NCBI RefSeq assembly: GCF_000151315.2
Contig: NW_011887293.1
Location: 62,001 to 126,000 of the forward strand
Source: Capsaspora owczarzaki ATCC 30864
Lineage: Eukaryota; Opisthokonta; Filasterea
Direction of reading: 5' to 3'
Length of the DNA: 64,000 bases
The translations under genes were made by a program, and so were the position numbers. Shown piece by piece: positions 49,009-59,404 of this stretch (the stretch's first letter is position 1; the number at the start of each line of letters is the position of its first letter). The notes below the pieces were generated by a model. It was not told the DNA's origin and did not search any database. It worked only from the letters and a program-made list of their open reading frames with translations.

Positions 49009-50383
49009 TTACACCTTCTCGGGGATGACACCATCCTTGAAGATGATAAAGTAAGGGGTAACACCGTCCTCGCGGTAGTTGAGGAGGACAACAAGGCCGT
49101 CAACGTTCATCGAGGCGCCAGTGAAGAACTGGTAGTTGTCAAAGTTGCCAAGAATCTTCTTGACAATCTCGGGCATGCCCTTGGTGAAGACATCAACACG
49201 CTCGGGTTGGTTCTTCTCGAGGTGAGCCTTGATGGCCTTCATGTAGCCCTTAATGTAGGCAGTGTACGACTTCTTGTCAAAGCTGGTCTCAACAAGCTGG
49301 TGCGAGTAGACAACGTTGATGACGCTCTTGACGCCGTCAGCAGCGCCATCATCGGCATCCTCACCCTCAGCGGAGGCGTTGCCACCGATGAGCGAATCGT
49401 CAATGCCCTCCTTGACGGAGATGGTCTACCAAAAAAAAGACATCAGACAAAACGGAAGGAAAAAAAAAGTCAGTGAGAAGGTTCAAGTCGGTGTTTCAAG
49501 TGGTGAGAGTTGGCGGAGATGGGTCATCTGTGCGATTGTCTCGGGAACTGCTCCAATCGCAAGCCGAGAACAGCCCACGTCCAAGCTCCAGATCGAGCGA
49601 CCAATAGACCGACCACACGTGGGTTCTGATTTTGCTTGGACCGGCAACGCGGCGCTCTTCGTCGTGCCGCTCAGCTCAGTGCCTCATCAGAGAGCCGCCA
49701 ACTCCACTGTATTCAACGGTTCATGCACGGATCTTGCTGTGCCATGACAGTGGTCGAGCAGGCCGGTCGATGCTCCGTCACATTTTTCACTGCGATTTTT
49801 GCGTTCGCGCTTTTCCGTTCGTCTGTGCGGCGTTGAGAGGGGGGCGTCGTGCGAGGGGGGGGAGGGGACAAAGCCGCTTTACCTTGCCGTCAACCTCGTA
49901 GTAGAGGTCGTCAACGAGCTTGTGGGGGAAAGAGTCAGAGGCAACCTCGTCGCCTGCAAGTCACACAAAACCGAAATGAAACAAGAAAAACAAAAACAAA
50001 AGTCAGCAAAATGTTCAGAAACGACAAAATTTCCAAAGTGTCGACTTTGACTGCAGATTGAGCGACCATCCCAGACCCCAAGCCGCCCCTGTCCCGCTCA
50101 ATCCGACAGAGTGGATGGTTCTCCAACGGATTACGGCGGGAGCGGTCCGGTCGGCAGCGGCTGGGACGCTGCAGAGAGCGAAACAGGTCGCACGTGTGAC
50201 TTTGCGACCCACGCAACCTTTGTCCCGCTCGCTACTCTCAGGCCGTTTCCCTCTGCCCCCTCAATGCTCCTTGGCGTCGATCTCGACGTGTTGACATTTC
50301 GCGCATTTTTCACGCTGATCCAAGGTTTGAAATCGGGCTCCTGCGACAAACTCACCAGAGATGACGTCCTTGAAGATCAGCAT
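49009..50383 (-). CDS. TPT1: Translationally controlled tumour protein
   Basis: Abundant small protein with Ca2+-binding and growth-related roles. Exons 50383-50356, 49953-49883 and 49425-49009 give 171 residues (172 in human). It starts MLIFKDVISGDEVASDSFP. The TCTP1 signature region reads IDDSLIGGNASAEGEDADD, and the TCTP2 region is near FDNYQFFTGASMN, followed by LLNYREDGVTPYFIIFKDG. The codons of the last exon are almost uniformly C-ending at third positions, stronger than in neighbouring genes, as expected for a highly expressed gene. The first exon codes for nine residues only. Confidence 0.97.
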
Positions 50384-50753
50384 TGTGAAGTGTGGTTTGG
50401 TTTATGAAGAGTGGCCCTTCTAAGAGTTCTGAAAGCAGTAATGCAATGGGGAGGGGGAAAAGAACGTCAAACCGTTCAGTCCTGTGTTAATTTGATGGAC
50501 GAGCAACACTCGCGACGGGCTGTCCATCGAAAGCAACAAAAAGCAAGCAAAAGGCTGAAACGGCTGAAACAAGTTTGACATGTTTGACAGAGCGTTGTTG
50601 TTGTCAATCCTCGATTTCAAACCCTAGCCCTCCCGTCTTGTGCGATGAAGAAGCACCATGTTTGCATCCAGTGTCACCGATTGAACATGCCAAGCTTGGA
50701 CGAACTGAACTCCACTCGTCCTTTTTTTTTTCGTTGTTTGAAACAAAACCCAA
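50384..50753. promoter_or_regulatory. Divergent promoter region, TPT1 and PDCL3
   Basis: 370 bp between outward-facing starts. It contains mirrored short repeats around CTGAAACGGCTGAAAC (about 50555-50572) and a T run before the PDCL3 ATG. No pyrimidine-tract (TOP) start for TPT1 can be fixed without transcript ends. Confidence 0.4.
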
Positions 50754-52051
50754 ATGCAAGACCCCAACGCGGACACGGAATGGAACGACGCGCTGCGGCG
50801 CCACGGCATCCTGCCCGAGAAGGAAAAGTCCAAGGACGAGCAAGAGATGACTGAGGAGGACTTTATTGCCATGGTCGAGCAGTCGATCGCCGAGAAGGCC
50901 TCTGGCAAGAAGGACTTGAGCAAGGCAACCCTCGACGAGCTGGACGAGCTCGAAGACGACGAGGACGAGGCCGTCATCCTCGCCTACCGGTGCGGGCAGT
51001 CATCCCATTGGCGCTTCTTGACAAAAATCGTTGCCGTCGATGTCCCTACGTGGCCCTGTTGAGGACGGTGGATGCCAGGCGCGGGCAAAAACCCCAAAAG
51101 GCTGACAATGAGTTTTCGCGGAAAAAAAAAAAAAAAAAAAAAAAAAAAGCCAAACAAACATTGCTATTGTCTTTTAGTATTGGCGGTTTTTTTTTTTTTT
51201 TTGTTTTTTTACTACCGGTATCACATTGGGAGGGGAAAGGGAATGCAGAGACGACTTAAACATATGCTCGTGATAGAGTATATTCTGACTGACTTGATGT
51301 TGTATTTTTTGGATCATGTCCTTGCTGCAGAAACCAGCGCATCAACGAGCTCCGCGCTGCTGCATCACGGGCAAAGTTTGGCGATCTGCTCCACATTGGC
51401 TCGCACGAGTTTGTCGACCAGGTCAACAAGGCCGGCAAGGACGTCTGGGTCGTCTTGCACTTGTACAAGGACAGGTTTGTGCAACTGCTGGTTTTGGACG
51501 CGTCGAGGATGCTCTTGTTTTTCGTGCTCAGTCACTCACGATTCGCACTTTCTTTCTCACACCAAAATGCGTGCAGTGTCCAGCAATGCGTCTTGGTGAA
51601 CAACCATCTGCGCACCCTTGCCAAAAAGTTCCCCCAGACAAAGTTTGTCAAGAGCATCTCGACCGACTGCATCAAGAATTACCCGGACGCCAACCTGCCG
51701 ACCTTCCTCGTCTATCGCAACGGCGACATGGTCAAGCAAGTTGTTGGCATCACTCCTTTCGGTGGCAACACTACTACTCCGAACGGTAGGGTTTTTTGTT
51801 TCTTGCTTTTCATGACGCATTCGCCTCACTCTCACTCACTCTCTCACTCTCTCACTCTCTCACTCACTCTCTCCTCTCATCGGCGACTCCACACCCTCAT
51901 GCGTCAAACAGACCTCGAGTGGGCATTCAAGCAAATCGGTGCAGTTGAAAGCCAACTCGTTGAAAACCCCCGTGCCAAGCACGCCGTCAAGGATGTCCTC
52001 ACTTCCAAGATCCGCGGCGGTGGCGGCTATGGCTCTGACGACGACGAATAG
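50754..52051 (+). CDS. PDCL3: Phosducin-like protein 3
   Basis: PDCL3 is a co-chaperone of the CCT chaperonin for actin and tubulin folding. Exons 50754-50989, 51331-51474, 51577-51785 and 51912-52051 give 242 residues (human 239). The N terminus [20 protein letters not shown] is nearly identical to the animal protein. An acidic helix follows ([14 protein letters not shown]). The thioredoxin-like domain begins after [18 protein letters not shown] and includes [26 protein letters not shown] and [17 protein letters not shown]. The C terminus is acidic (SDDDE). Intron 1 holds two homopolymer tracts (A at about 51121-51148, T at about 51187-51201). Confidence 0.97.
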
Positions 52052-52468
52052 CCAAACAAACGCATGCAAAAGCGCTTGATGTTACTGTATTGCTCCATCA
52101 TTAAATGCCTTTCCAGGTTTTTTTTTTTCTTTGTTTTTGGTTGGTTTTGTTTTTGATTGTTTTTGGAGTTTGATGGATCCCAGTGATTGAAAGAGGACTG
52201 CTTTGGTTTCCAGTTTCATTGATTGGTATTTGCTGGAAGGGTCGCTTTCGGACGGTGCGCAGTGTGCACGACCAGACTCCTCAGAACTTGACATCCTCTC
52301 GTTCTGCGTGCGCTTTGCTTTGAAGCCGTTTTGCTTTTCTCTTCTTGTGTTTTTCTCTCGTCATCTTTGTATTCTTCCTTCTACTTTTGGTCGTCTCTTT
52401 TCTGAGTTTGTATGGTTTCCGTTTTTATTCTTGTTTTGATTTTGCTCCACTCCTAATTACGTGGCGCA
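52052..52468. other. Spacer between PDCL3 and the GH31 gene
   Basis: 417 bp of T-rich sequence between two plus-strand genes. The last 150 bp, rich in CTTTT and TTTCTC, are the likely GH31 promoter or leader. Nothing else is seen. Confidence 0.4.
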
Positions 52469-54275
52469 ATGCATCGCCAGCTGCGACTGTTGCACCGCAT
52501 TGTGCTTGCGTTGGCAGCAACGTGCGCTCTATCGGCGGCCATCCATACGCAGTCACGACCGGCGCTCGCTGCGGCGGTTTCAAGTGACCATCAGCGCGAC
52601 CTGTTCCTCGTCCCGCCGGTTGAACTCGCTGCCGCTCCGTACGCCGACTGGGCTCACTCGCATTGGTACGACCGCACGCGCGACGCTCATCCGGATTGCA
52701 TTTTGCGCTGCTACTTTATCATCGCCCTCCGTTGCATGGATGTGCATCGTGCAATGCTGGGGGGGGGGAAGGTGGTCAACATCGCGTCCATCAAAACAGC
52801 GGCAGCAACTCGCTTTTTGATCGCTCTTCAAATACATGTATCGTCAATCGCGATTCAATCCGTGAAATGCACCACTGACTGATATCTCTGCGTATGTGTG
52901 TATGGATGATGGTGACTGGTTGGACTGCACAGGGTTTGGCTCGCAAGCGGCCCGGCTGGCCAGAATGCATCGCTTGAATTGGTTCAAGAATACCTGGACC
53001 GCCAGATTCGCGTTGGTACGGAGTGGGTGACTTGGATCCCCCAATGAACTGACACTCCTCAATCCATATGGCGACCAGCTGAGAATAACCGATCAGCTCT
53101 TCACAATAACATGCTGTTGCAAACTGGCTGAAATTTCCTGTTGTGTTTGTTTGTTTTGTTTGTTTGCTTGTTTGTTTTGTTTGTCTGCTTGTTTTTTTGT
53201 TTGTTTGTTTTTTTGTCACGTCGCTGCTCTCGTTCAATAGGTGGCTATGACATTGACTCTGGATGGGCAACGAGCTACACGACGTTCGAGTGGGATACCA
53301 AAAAGTACCCAGATCCTCAGGCTTTGATCGATAGCATGCACGCGCAGGGCGTTCGGGTCATTCTGTGGGCCACATCCACGATCGCCGTCACTTCACCGCT
53401 GTACAACTACACGTCAGAACACGGCTATCTTCTCAAGCACCTGTTGACGGGAAAGGACGCCATCATTCACTACTGGCACGGCGATGCGGCGTATATCGAC
53501 TATACCAATCCGGATGCAGTCGCGTTCTATCATTCACTGATGGACAATCAACTCAAGCAGGTAGGGAAAGGAGCGTTGCTGTGGTGCCGTACTTGCTGAC
53601 GTGGAGAAGCGGCTAATTTTTCTTGTGGGGCATAGGGTTACGACGGCTGGAAGAACGATGGTGAGAAATCATCCTGTGTTTTGTTTTTTTGTTTGTTTGC
53701 TGGTTTTGTTTGTTTGTTGGTTTTGCTTGGTTGTCGGTTTGTTTCTATGACTGGCATTACCCATTTGCGTCTCTTCTCCTCTCATCAACCACCTCTCCCT
53801 CCTTTGATCACTTGTTTCGGACTAGGAACGGATCCCTTCTTGCTTGAGGTGGAGCTGGAAGGTGGCATTCTTGCGCACAAGGGCGTTATTACCGAGCGCG
53901 AGTACGCAAATTTGTACTACACGGACTTTTTCGAATACTCTCGCCAAGTCAACGGCAATGTGACGCTGTGCATGAACCGCCCGTATGACTCGTACGAGAA
54001 TTACGTGTACTGGAGATTTGCCCCGCGTGACGTTGTCTTTTCTGGCTGGGTGGGCGACGAGGACCCGACTTTTGAAGGGCTGCAAGATGCTCTCAAGAAC
54101 ATGATCTACTCTGCTGCCAACAACTACGTGTCGTTCGGCTCGGACATTGGTGGCTACCGGCTTGGGGACAATGCCCGTACCATTCAAGTGCTCCTACGCT
54201 GGGCTCAGCTTGGCGCTTTTGTTGGTACGGCTTTTGTGCGGGAAGAGAGGTGATGAACCGAAAGTGTTTTGGCTG

Positions 54276-54316
<41 letters not shown>

Positions 54317-55249
54317 GGTTGCTCGTGTTTCGATCATTACATCCTTTGGCACTTGCCCACAGGTCTGATGGAGAACGGTGGCGATGGCGAGCACCGCCCT
54401 TGGGGATTCAATCCGACGGATAACTCGACAACAGACATCTACCGGACGTTTGTGGACGCCCACTATGAGATTGCACCCTACCTGCTCTCGCTTGGCGCGC
54501 AGGCATACGCATCGGGCTCATCCATCATGCGCCCTTACACGGATCAGCTCATTGACATTGTCAACTTTGACTACTCGCTTGGGAGCGACCTCTTCGTGTC
54601 ACCCATTGTCGACAACACGACCAGCCATACTGTAAACTTCCCGCGGAATGCAGTCAATGCTTCCGACAATGCAATCGACTCGTGGGTCTACTGGTTTGAC
54701 CCGACGGCCGTCCATCAAGGCGGCACGACTGGCCGCGACCTGCCGTTCCCTTTGAGTCAGTACCCCGTGTACAAGCGTGTGGGCGCCGTCATTCCCATTC
54801 ATCTGTATGAAAGCGCGCTGGCCCCGTCGCGTGTGGCCTGGAGCAACACTGAATTGCCGATTTTGGCTGTCGAGGCTGTCTGGCCCCAAGGCTTGGCTGT
54901 CAACACTCCGGCGGCCGCAGTTGCTCTGGTACATCCGCACGCGGCTTCTGTGATTGATCGCGGTGTCCAGATTGCCCTCGAGCGTCCGACGTACCATTCG
55001 CTCCAGCTGCAGGTTTCTGCCTCACCCCGCCCGTTCATTGCGCGCATTACAGGCGTCGATTCCTCATCCGTCCCTCGTGTTGTACTGACGAGCTCTGGTC
55101 TTGTTGCCCGGCAAGTGAAGACGCTCGAGGATTTGCTTCCAGGAACCTTCCATCTCTGCCCGGCGCGCGGTGTCTTGCACGTTCGGCTGGCGAGCATTGA
55201 ACGCGGCGAAATCATTTCCGTCGACAACCTGACCCTCCGGCCGCTGTGA
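52469..55249 (+). CDS. Secreted glycoside hydrolase family 31 protein
   Basis: GH31 enzymes cleave alpha-glucosidic or alpha-xylosidic bonds with retention. Exons 52469-52665, 52933-53015, 53241-53560, 53636-53660, 53826-54224 and 54363-55249 give 636 residues. The start (MHRQLRLLHRIVLALAATCA) is a signal peptide. The barrel is seen in YDIDSGWATSYTTFEWD and MHAQGVRVILWATS. The nucleophile motif WKNDGTDPF puts the Asp at about residue 208; exon 4, which ends in its Asp codon, is only 25 nt. The acid/base motif GSDIGGY puts its Asp at about residue 315. The C-terminal beta domains end at VDNLTLRPL. The N-terminal domain is shorter than in classic acid alpha-glucosidases, so the true substrate is open. 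A (GA)n tract sits in the last intron (about 54281-54315). Confidence 0.9.
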
Positions 55250-55310
55250 ATACTGTTTGTTGGTGCTTTGCCAGAGACTGCTGGTCAATGTTTTTGGAAT
55301 TTATAAATAG

Positions 55311-55533
55311 CAACAGTGCGTCAACATCAACGAGTGCACCACCTTGAACGGTGGCTGCAACCAGACGTGTACAAATTCGGTTGGATCGTACGAATGAGTG
55401 CAATGGCATCCCGTTCCCATGCAGCAGTGATGCCTTCTGCACAAACACTCCTGGAAACTACTCGTGCGCCTGCAAGCCTGGCTTTTCGGGCAATGGTTTC
55501 GGGTGCCTCAAGAAATCGAAAAAAAAAAACTGA
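55311..55533 (+). pseudogene. Relic of calcium-binding EGF-like repeats
   Basis: Shortly after the GH31 stop, one frame reads NINECTTLNGGCNQTC and TNSVGSYE, then a stop. Just there, a second frame takes over with NECNGIPFPCSSDAFC, TNTPGNYSCACKPGF and GNGFGCL. Each half is a cbEGF repeat (D/N-x-N-E-C start, six Cys); the end of the first repeat is missing. I see no start codon, signal peptide or splice sites joining them. It looks like a partial copy of a longer EGF-repeat gene with an internal deletion, not a live gene. Confidence 0.6.
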
Positions 55534-55742
55534 GATCACCGCGTCAACTTCTTATCAATTGCATTGACAACATCCCACCAGTTTCGTATAAGAGCAATGC
55601 GAGAGCTTTTGCAATGTTGACAACAGAACCAACGCCTTTTTTGCTTCACAAGTTGTTCGTCCACACAGCAGCACAATTGAAACGGCTCTGGAAAACCCAC
55701 GGACGGCACAGGGGGGGTTTCCGCGAAAATCTGTCGTTAGTT

Positions 55743-58700
55743 TCATTCGAAATAAATCGTCTCGAACAGAACAGTTCCATTCTCGCTGGGTCGAACTTGA
55801 ACTTGCCAACCCCCGCGCATTTCCCGGAGGATGGGAGTAGTCTCTGGCCGGATCGTCGCACACTCGAGGTTCCCCTCGTAAAACTCGGTCGGGGATATCG
55901 CACATTCGTACCGAATGACACCTTGCTCATCTCGGAAAATCAAATCAAAATAGTCGTCCTCGGGGCGGCAGCCCTGATATCCCATCCCACGAGCCACGTG
56001 AATTGACTTCACACGAACCGAACCTCCACTAATCCTTTTAGGCAGTGTGACTTTCAGCACGGGGGAATCATCATAAAACCGTGATCGCTTGGTATGCTGC
56101 ACGCCTTGCCAGTAGTGCGCTTCGTCCATAATATGCGCGGCAATCTCAGCTGGAAGTGCCGGTAGAGATGCGGATTGATCCTCCAGCTGCAGTCCGCTGG
56201 TCAGCAGGAGGAAGACGGTCTGGAGGTCTTCAGCAGTTACTAATCGTGGAAGTTTGAAGAAAGCCAGAGGATTAATCTGGTCGTCGAAGCTGTGCAGCGA
56301 ACAATTACAATTAGTGGGCAGTCAGCACGGCCATCCATTGGTTCGAGGAACACTTGCGTGGGAAGAGGCTCTCATGTTCAAGTTCACAAAACAGCACCTA
56401 CGTAAGCTCCAGCCTGCAGTTGTCTTCGCGTGCATCTAGAAGCGCGGAACATCCGTAGGTCATGCAATTACGGTCTAGACTGTCGCAATGCATGAGTGGG
56501 GATGGACAACATAGCAAGTATACCTGACTGGCTCAGTTTTCGATACCAGCAAAGCGCACAGCGGCTTACAGGAGCTTAGTCATCGTCGTGTTCACTTCGA
56601 GTGCATCAGCAAGCGCGCAAGCTCCGTCATCGCCAATCTCATTTGTGTGCAAACTGTCCACTCGATTCACCAGTGAGCGCCCTTGCTGCACTCTGCTGAA
56701 ATCACCCACTCACATGCAAGACTCGACGTGAGGTGCCTTACCCTAGCACAGTCAGCGTCGTGTTCACTTTGAGTGCCTCGGCAATCGCCTCCGCTCCAAC
56801 ATTGCCAATCTGATTCTCACCCAGACTGTCCACATCCCCTCCATCGGTGAGCACTCTAAATGCTCTCTGCTGTATTCACCCACTCACATACACCAGTCAC
56901 AGTGGGAGACTTACTTGAGCCAAGTCAACGTCGTGTTAACTTTGAGTGCTGCAGCAATCGTGTTCGCTCCAGCGTCGCCAATGTGATTCTCACTCAGCCT
57001 GTCCACATCCCTTCCATCATCGGTGAGCACTCTGAATGCTATCTGCTGAATTGCTCACTAACAAGCATCAATGAAAGCGAGGTGCCTTACCTGAGGTCGA
57101 TCAGCCTTTTGTTCACTTTGAGTGCCTCGCCAATGGCCTGCGCTCCAGCATCGCCAATCTGATTGGCGTCCAGACTGTCCATCCCCGCAATCAGTCGGTG
57201 TTCAGAATACGCTCTGAAATCACAGCAACTTACAAGAGCTTCTTCAGTGTTGAGTTCACCTTGAGTGCCTGAGCAATCGCCTGCGCTCCAGCATCGCCGA
57301 TTTGATTGGCGTCCAGACTGTCCACATCCCCTCCATGGGTGAGCATTCTAAGCTATGTTGAAATCACCAACGCAAATGCATCAGTAAATTTGAGATGCCT
57401 TACTCGAGCATAGTCAGCGTCGAGTTCACCTTGAGTGCCTCACCAAACACCTTCGCTCCAGCATCGCCGATCTGATTGCCGTCCAGACTGTCCATCCCCT
57501 CCATCGGTGAGCACTCTAAATGCTCTCTGCTGGATCGCTCACTAACAAGCATCAATGAAAGCGAGGTGCCTTACCTGAGGTCGATCAGCCTTTTGTTCAC
57601 TTTGAGTGCCTCGCCAATGGCCTGCGCTCCAGCATCGCCAATCTGATTGGCGTCCAGACTGACCATCCTCGCAATCAGTCGGTGTTCAGAATACGCTCCG
57701 AAATCACAGCAACTTACAAGAGCTTCTTCAGTGTTGAGTTCACCTTGAGTGCCTGAGCAATCGCCTGCGCTCCAGCGTCGCCAATCTGATTGCCGTCCAG
57801 ACTGTCCACATCCCCTCCATCGGTGAGCACTCTAAATGCTCTCTGCTGTATTCACCCACTCACATACACCAGTCAAAGTGGGAGACTAACTTGAGCCAAG
57901 TCAGCGTCGTATTCACTTTGAGTGCCTCGGCAATGGCCTGCGCTCCAGCATCGCCGATTTGATTGGCGTCCAGACTGTCCACATCCCCTCCATGGGTGAG
58001 CATTCTAAGCTATGTTGAAATCACCAACGCAAATGCATCAGTAAATTTGAGATGCCTTACTCGAGCATAGTCAGCGTCGAGTTCACCTTGAGTGCCTCAC
58101 CAATGGCCTGAGCTCCAACTTCGCCGATCTGACTTTTGTTCAAGCTGTCCATTCCCTCCACCAGTGAGCGCCCTTGCTGCACTCTACTGAAATCACCCAC
58201 TCGCATGCAAGACTCAATGTGAGATGCCTTACCCTAGGCCAGTCAGCGTCGTGTGCCCTTTGAGTGCCTCAGCAAGCACCTTCGCTCCGGCATCGCCGAT
58301 CTGATTGCCGTCCAGACTGTCCACATCCCCTCCATCGGTGAGCACTCTAAATGCTCTCTGCTGTATTCACCCACTCACATACACCAGTCAAAGTGGGAGA
58401 CTTACTTGAGATAAGTCAGCGTTGTGTTCACCTTGAGCGCCTCAGCAATGGCTTGCGCTCCAAGATCCAATCTGATTTTCTTTCAACCTGTTCGTATCCC
58501 TTCCTTCAGTGAGTACCATGCCTACCCGCTGTTGACGCCACCCACTGACTCCAAATGCATCAGTACAAAGTGATGTGACATACTTGAGCCAAGTCAGCGT
58601 GTTCACCTTGAGTGCTTCAGCTATCGCTTGAGCTTCAACATCGTCAATCCGTTCCTCATTCAGACTGGTTCCGATTCGTCAGCATGCGCACACTCACATT

Positions 58701-58808
58701 GTTCCAATAACGTCGGGGTTTCTCTTACTCGAGCCCTTCAGTCGCATTCTTGACTTTGTCATACAGCTCGCGCTGGAGCTCGTTCATATCATCCATAACT
58801 GCCTGCAT
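55743..58808 (-). CDS. Leucine-rich-repeat (RNI-type) protein encoded by tandem 84-nt exons
   Basis: The first exon 58808-58729 reads MQAVMDDMNELQRELYDK. It is followed by LRR exons 58664-58584, 58487-58406, 58316-58233, 58144-58061, 57974-57891, 57801-57718, 57658-57575, 57487-57404, 57317-57234, 57174-57091, 56998-56915, 56825-56742 and 56653-56570. Then come a capping exon 56479-56402 and a last exon 56289-55743. Every junction has the same phase, and most units encode 28 residues of the type LDANQIGDAGAQAIAEALKV, the ribonuclease-inhibitor-like LRR of NLR proteins. The last exon contains LPALPAEIAAHIMDEAHYW, faintly F-box-like, and an unrecognised beta-rich end. The unit at 58487-58406 is 82 nt and shifts the frame. 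Leaving it out gives 569 residues, so it is either skipped or the gene is broken. The target is unknown. Confidence 0.75.
56400..58670 (-). repeat. Tandem array of LRR exon-intron units
   Basis: About fourteen related exons with introns of about 60-120 nt. Introns are as alike as exons in places. One pair of units (57091-57317) recurs with its introns at +484. A block near 57285-57443 recurs almost unchanged at +657. A third intron type (CTCCATCGGTGAGCACTCTA) recurs after the units near 56822, 57798 and 58313. This points to repeated unequal exchange. Confidence 0.85.
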
Positions 58809-59404
58809 TACAACGTTTGCTCTCAGTCAGTTTGCTCGCATCGCTTCTCGTTCACGCGCCCACCAATCCCGTTCTCCATCGTCATTCTCTTAGTCAAAGC
58901 ACAAGCACAGGGTCATCTCTCAATCACAGGGCGCAGAGCCCCAGGAGTGGGGAGAGGGGGTACCCGAAACGCACGCGAGATTCAACACATGAAGACTGAG
59001 ACTAAATATGAAATGAAAGCCCTCAACCGAGGACAACGACGAGTTCGGATGATGAGTATTGGGAAACGTTCAAGAAAGGAATCAAACAAACAAGAAACAA
59101 AAGCGAAAGTCTGAGAAATTTGCCCTTTTTCTCGAGTCTGAACGCGCCGCCGCCGCATCTCCCTCGACCACGAGGAATCCTCCTCGTAGAGCCATTCACA
59201 AAATGTATCCATCATGCCAGCTCCGGGATGAGGGGGCGATGGCTCAAGGTTTCGTCTGGAGTGACAAACCGAATGTCGACTGCCATCTACTCGTGAAAAA
59301 ACAGAGCTCAGAGCAGCTCAGTCGAGAATTGTTGGATTGGCGTGTTTGGGGGAGGCACTGCTTGGTCACTTCTCCACCCGCACCCCACTCAGGGCGAGCG
59401 AATC
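58809..59404. promoter_or_regulatory. Divergent promoter region, LRR gene and PRIMPOL
   Basis: 596 bp between outward-facing starts. No open frame with domain-like content and no clear element were found. The gap is somewhat longer than the other divergent spacers. Confidence 0.4.

Noticed and set aside
56400-58670. Regularly spaced repeats suggesting a CRISPR-like array
   Set aside because: The repeats are 84-nt coding exons with splice sites and LRR translation, and both unit and spacer diverge together.
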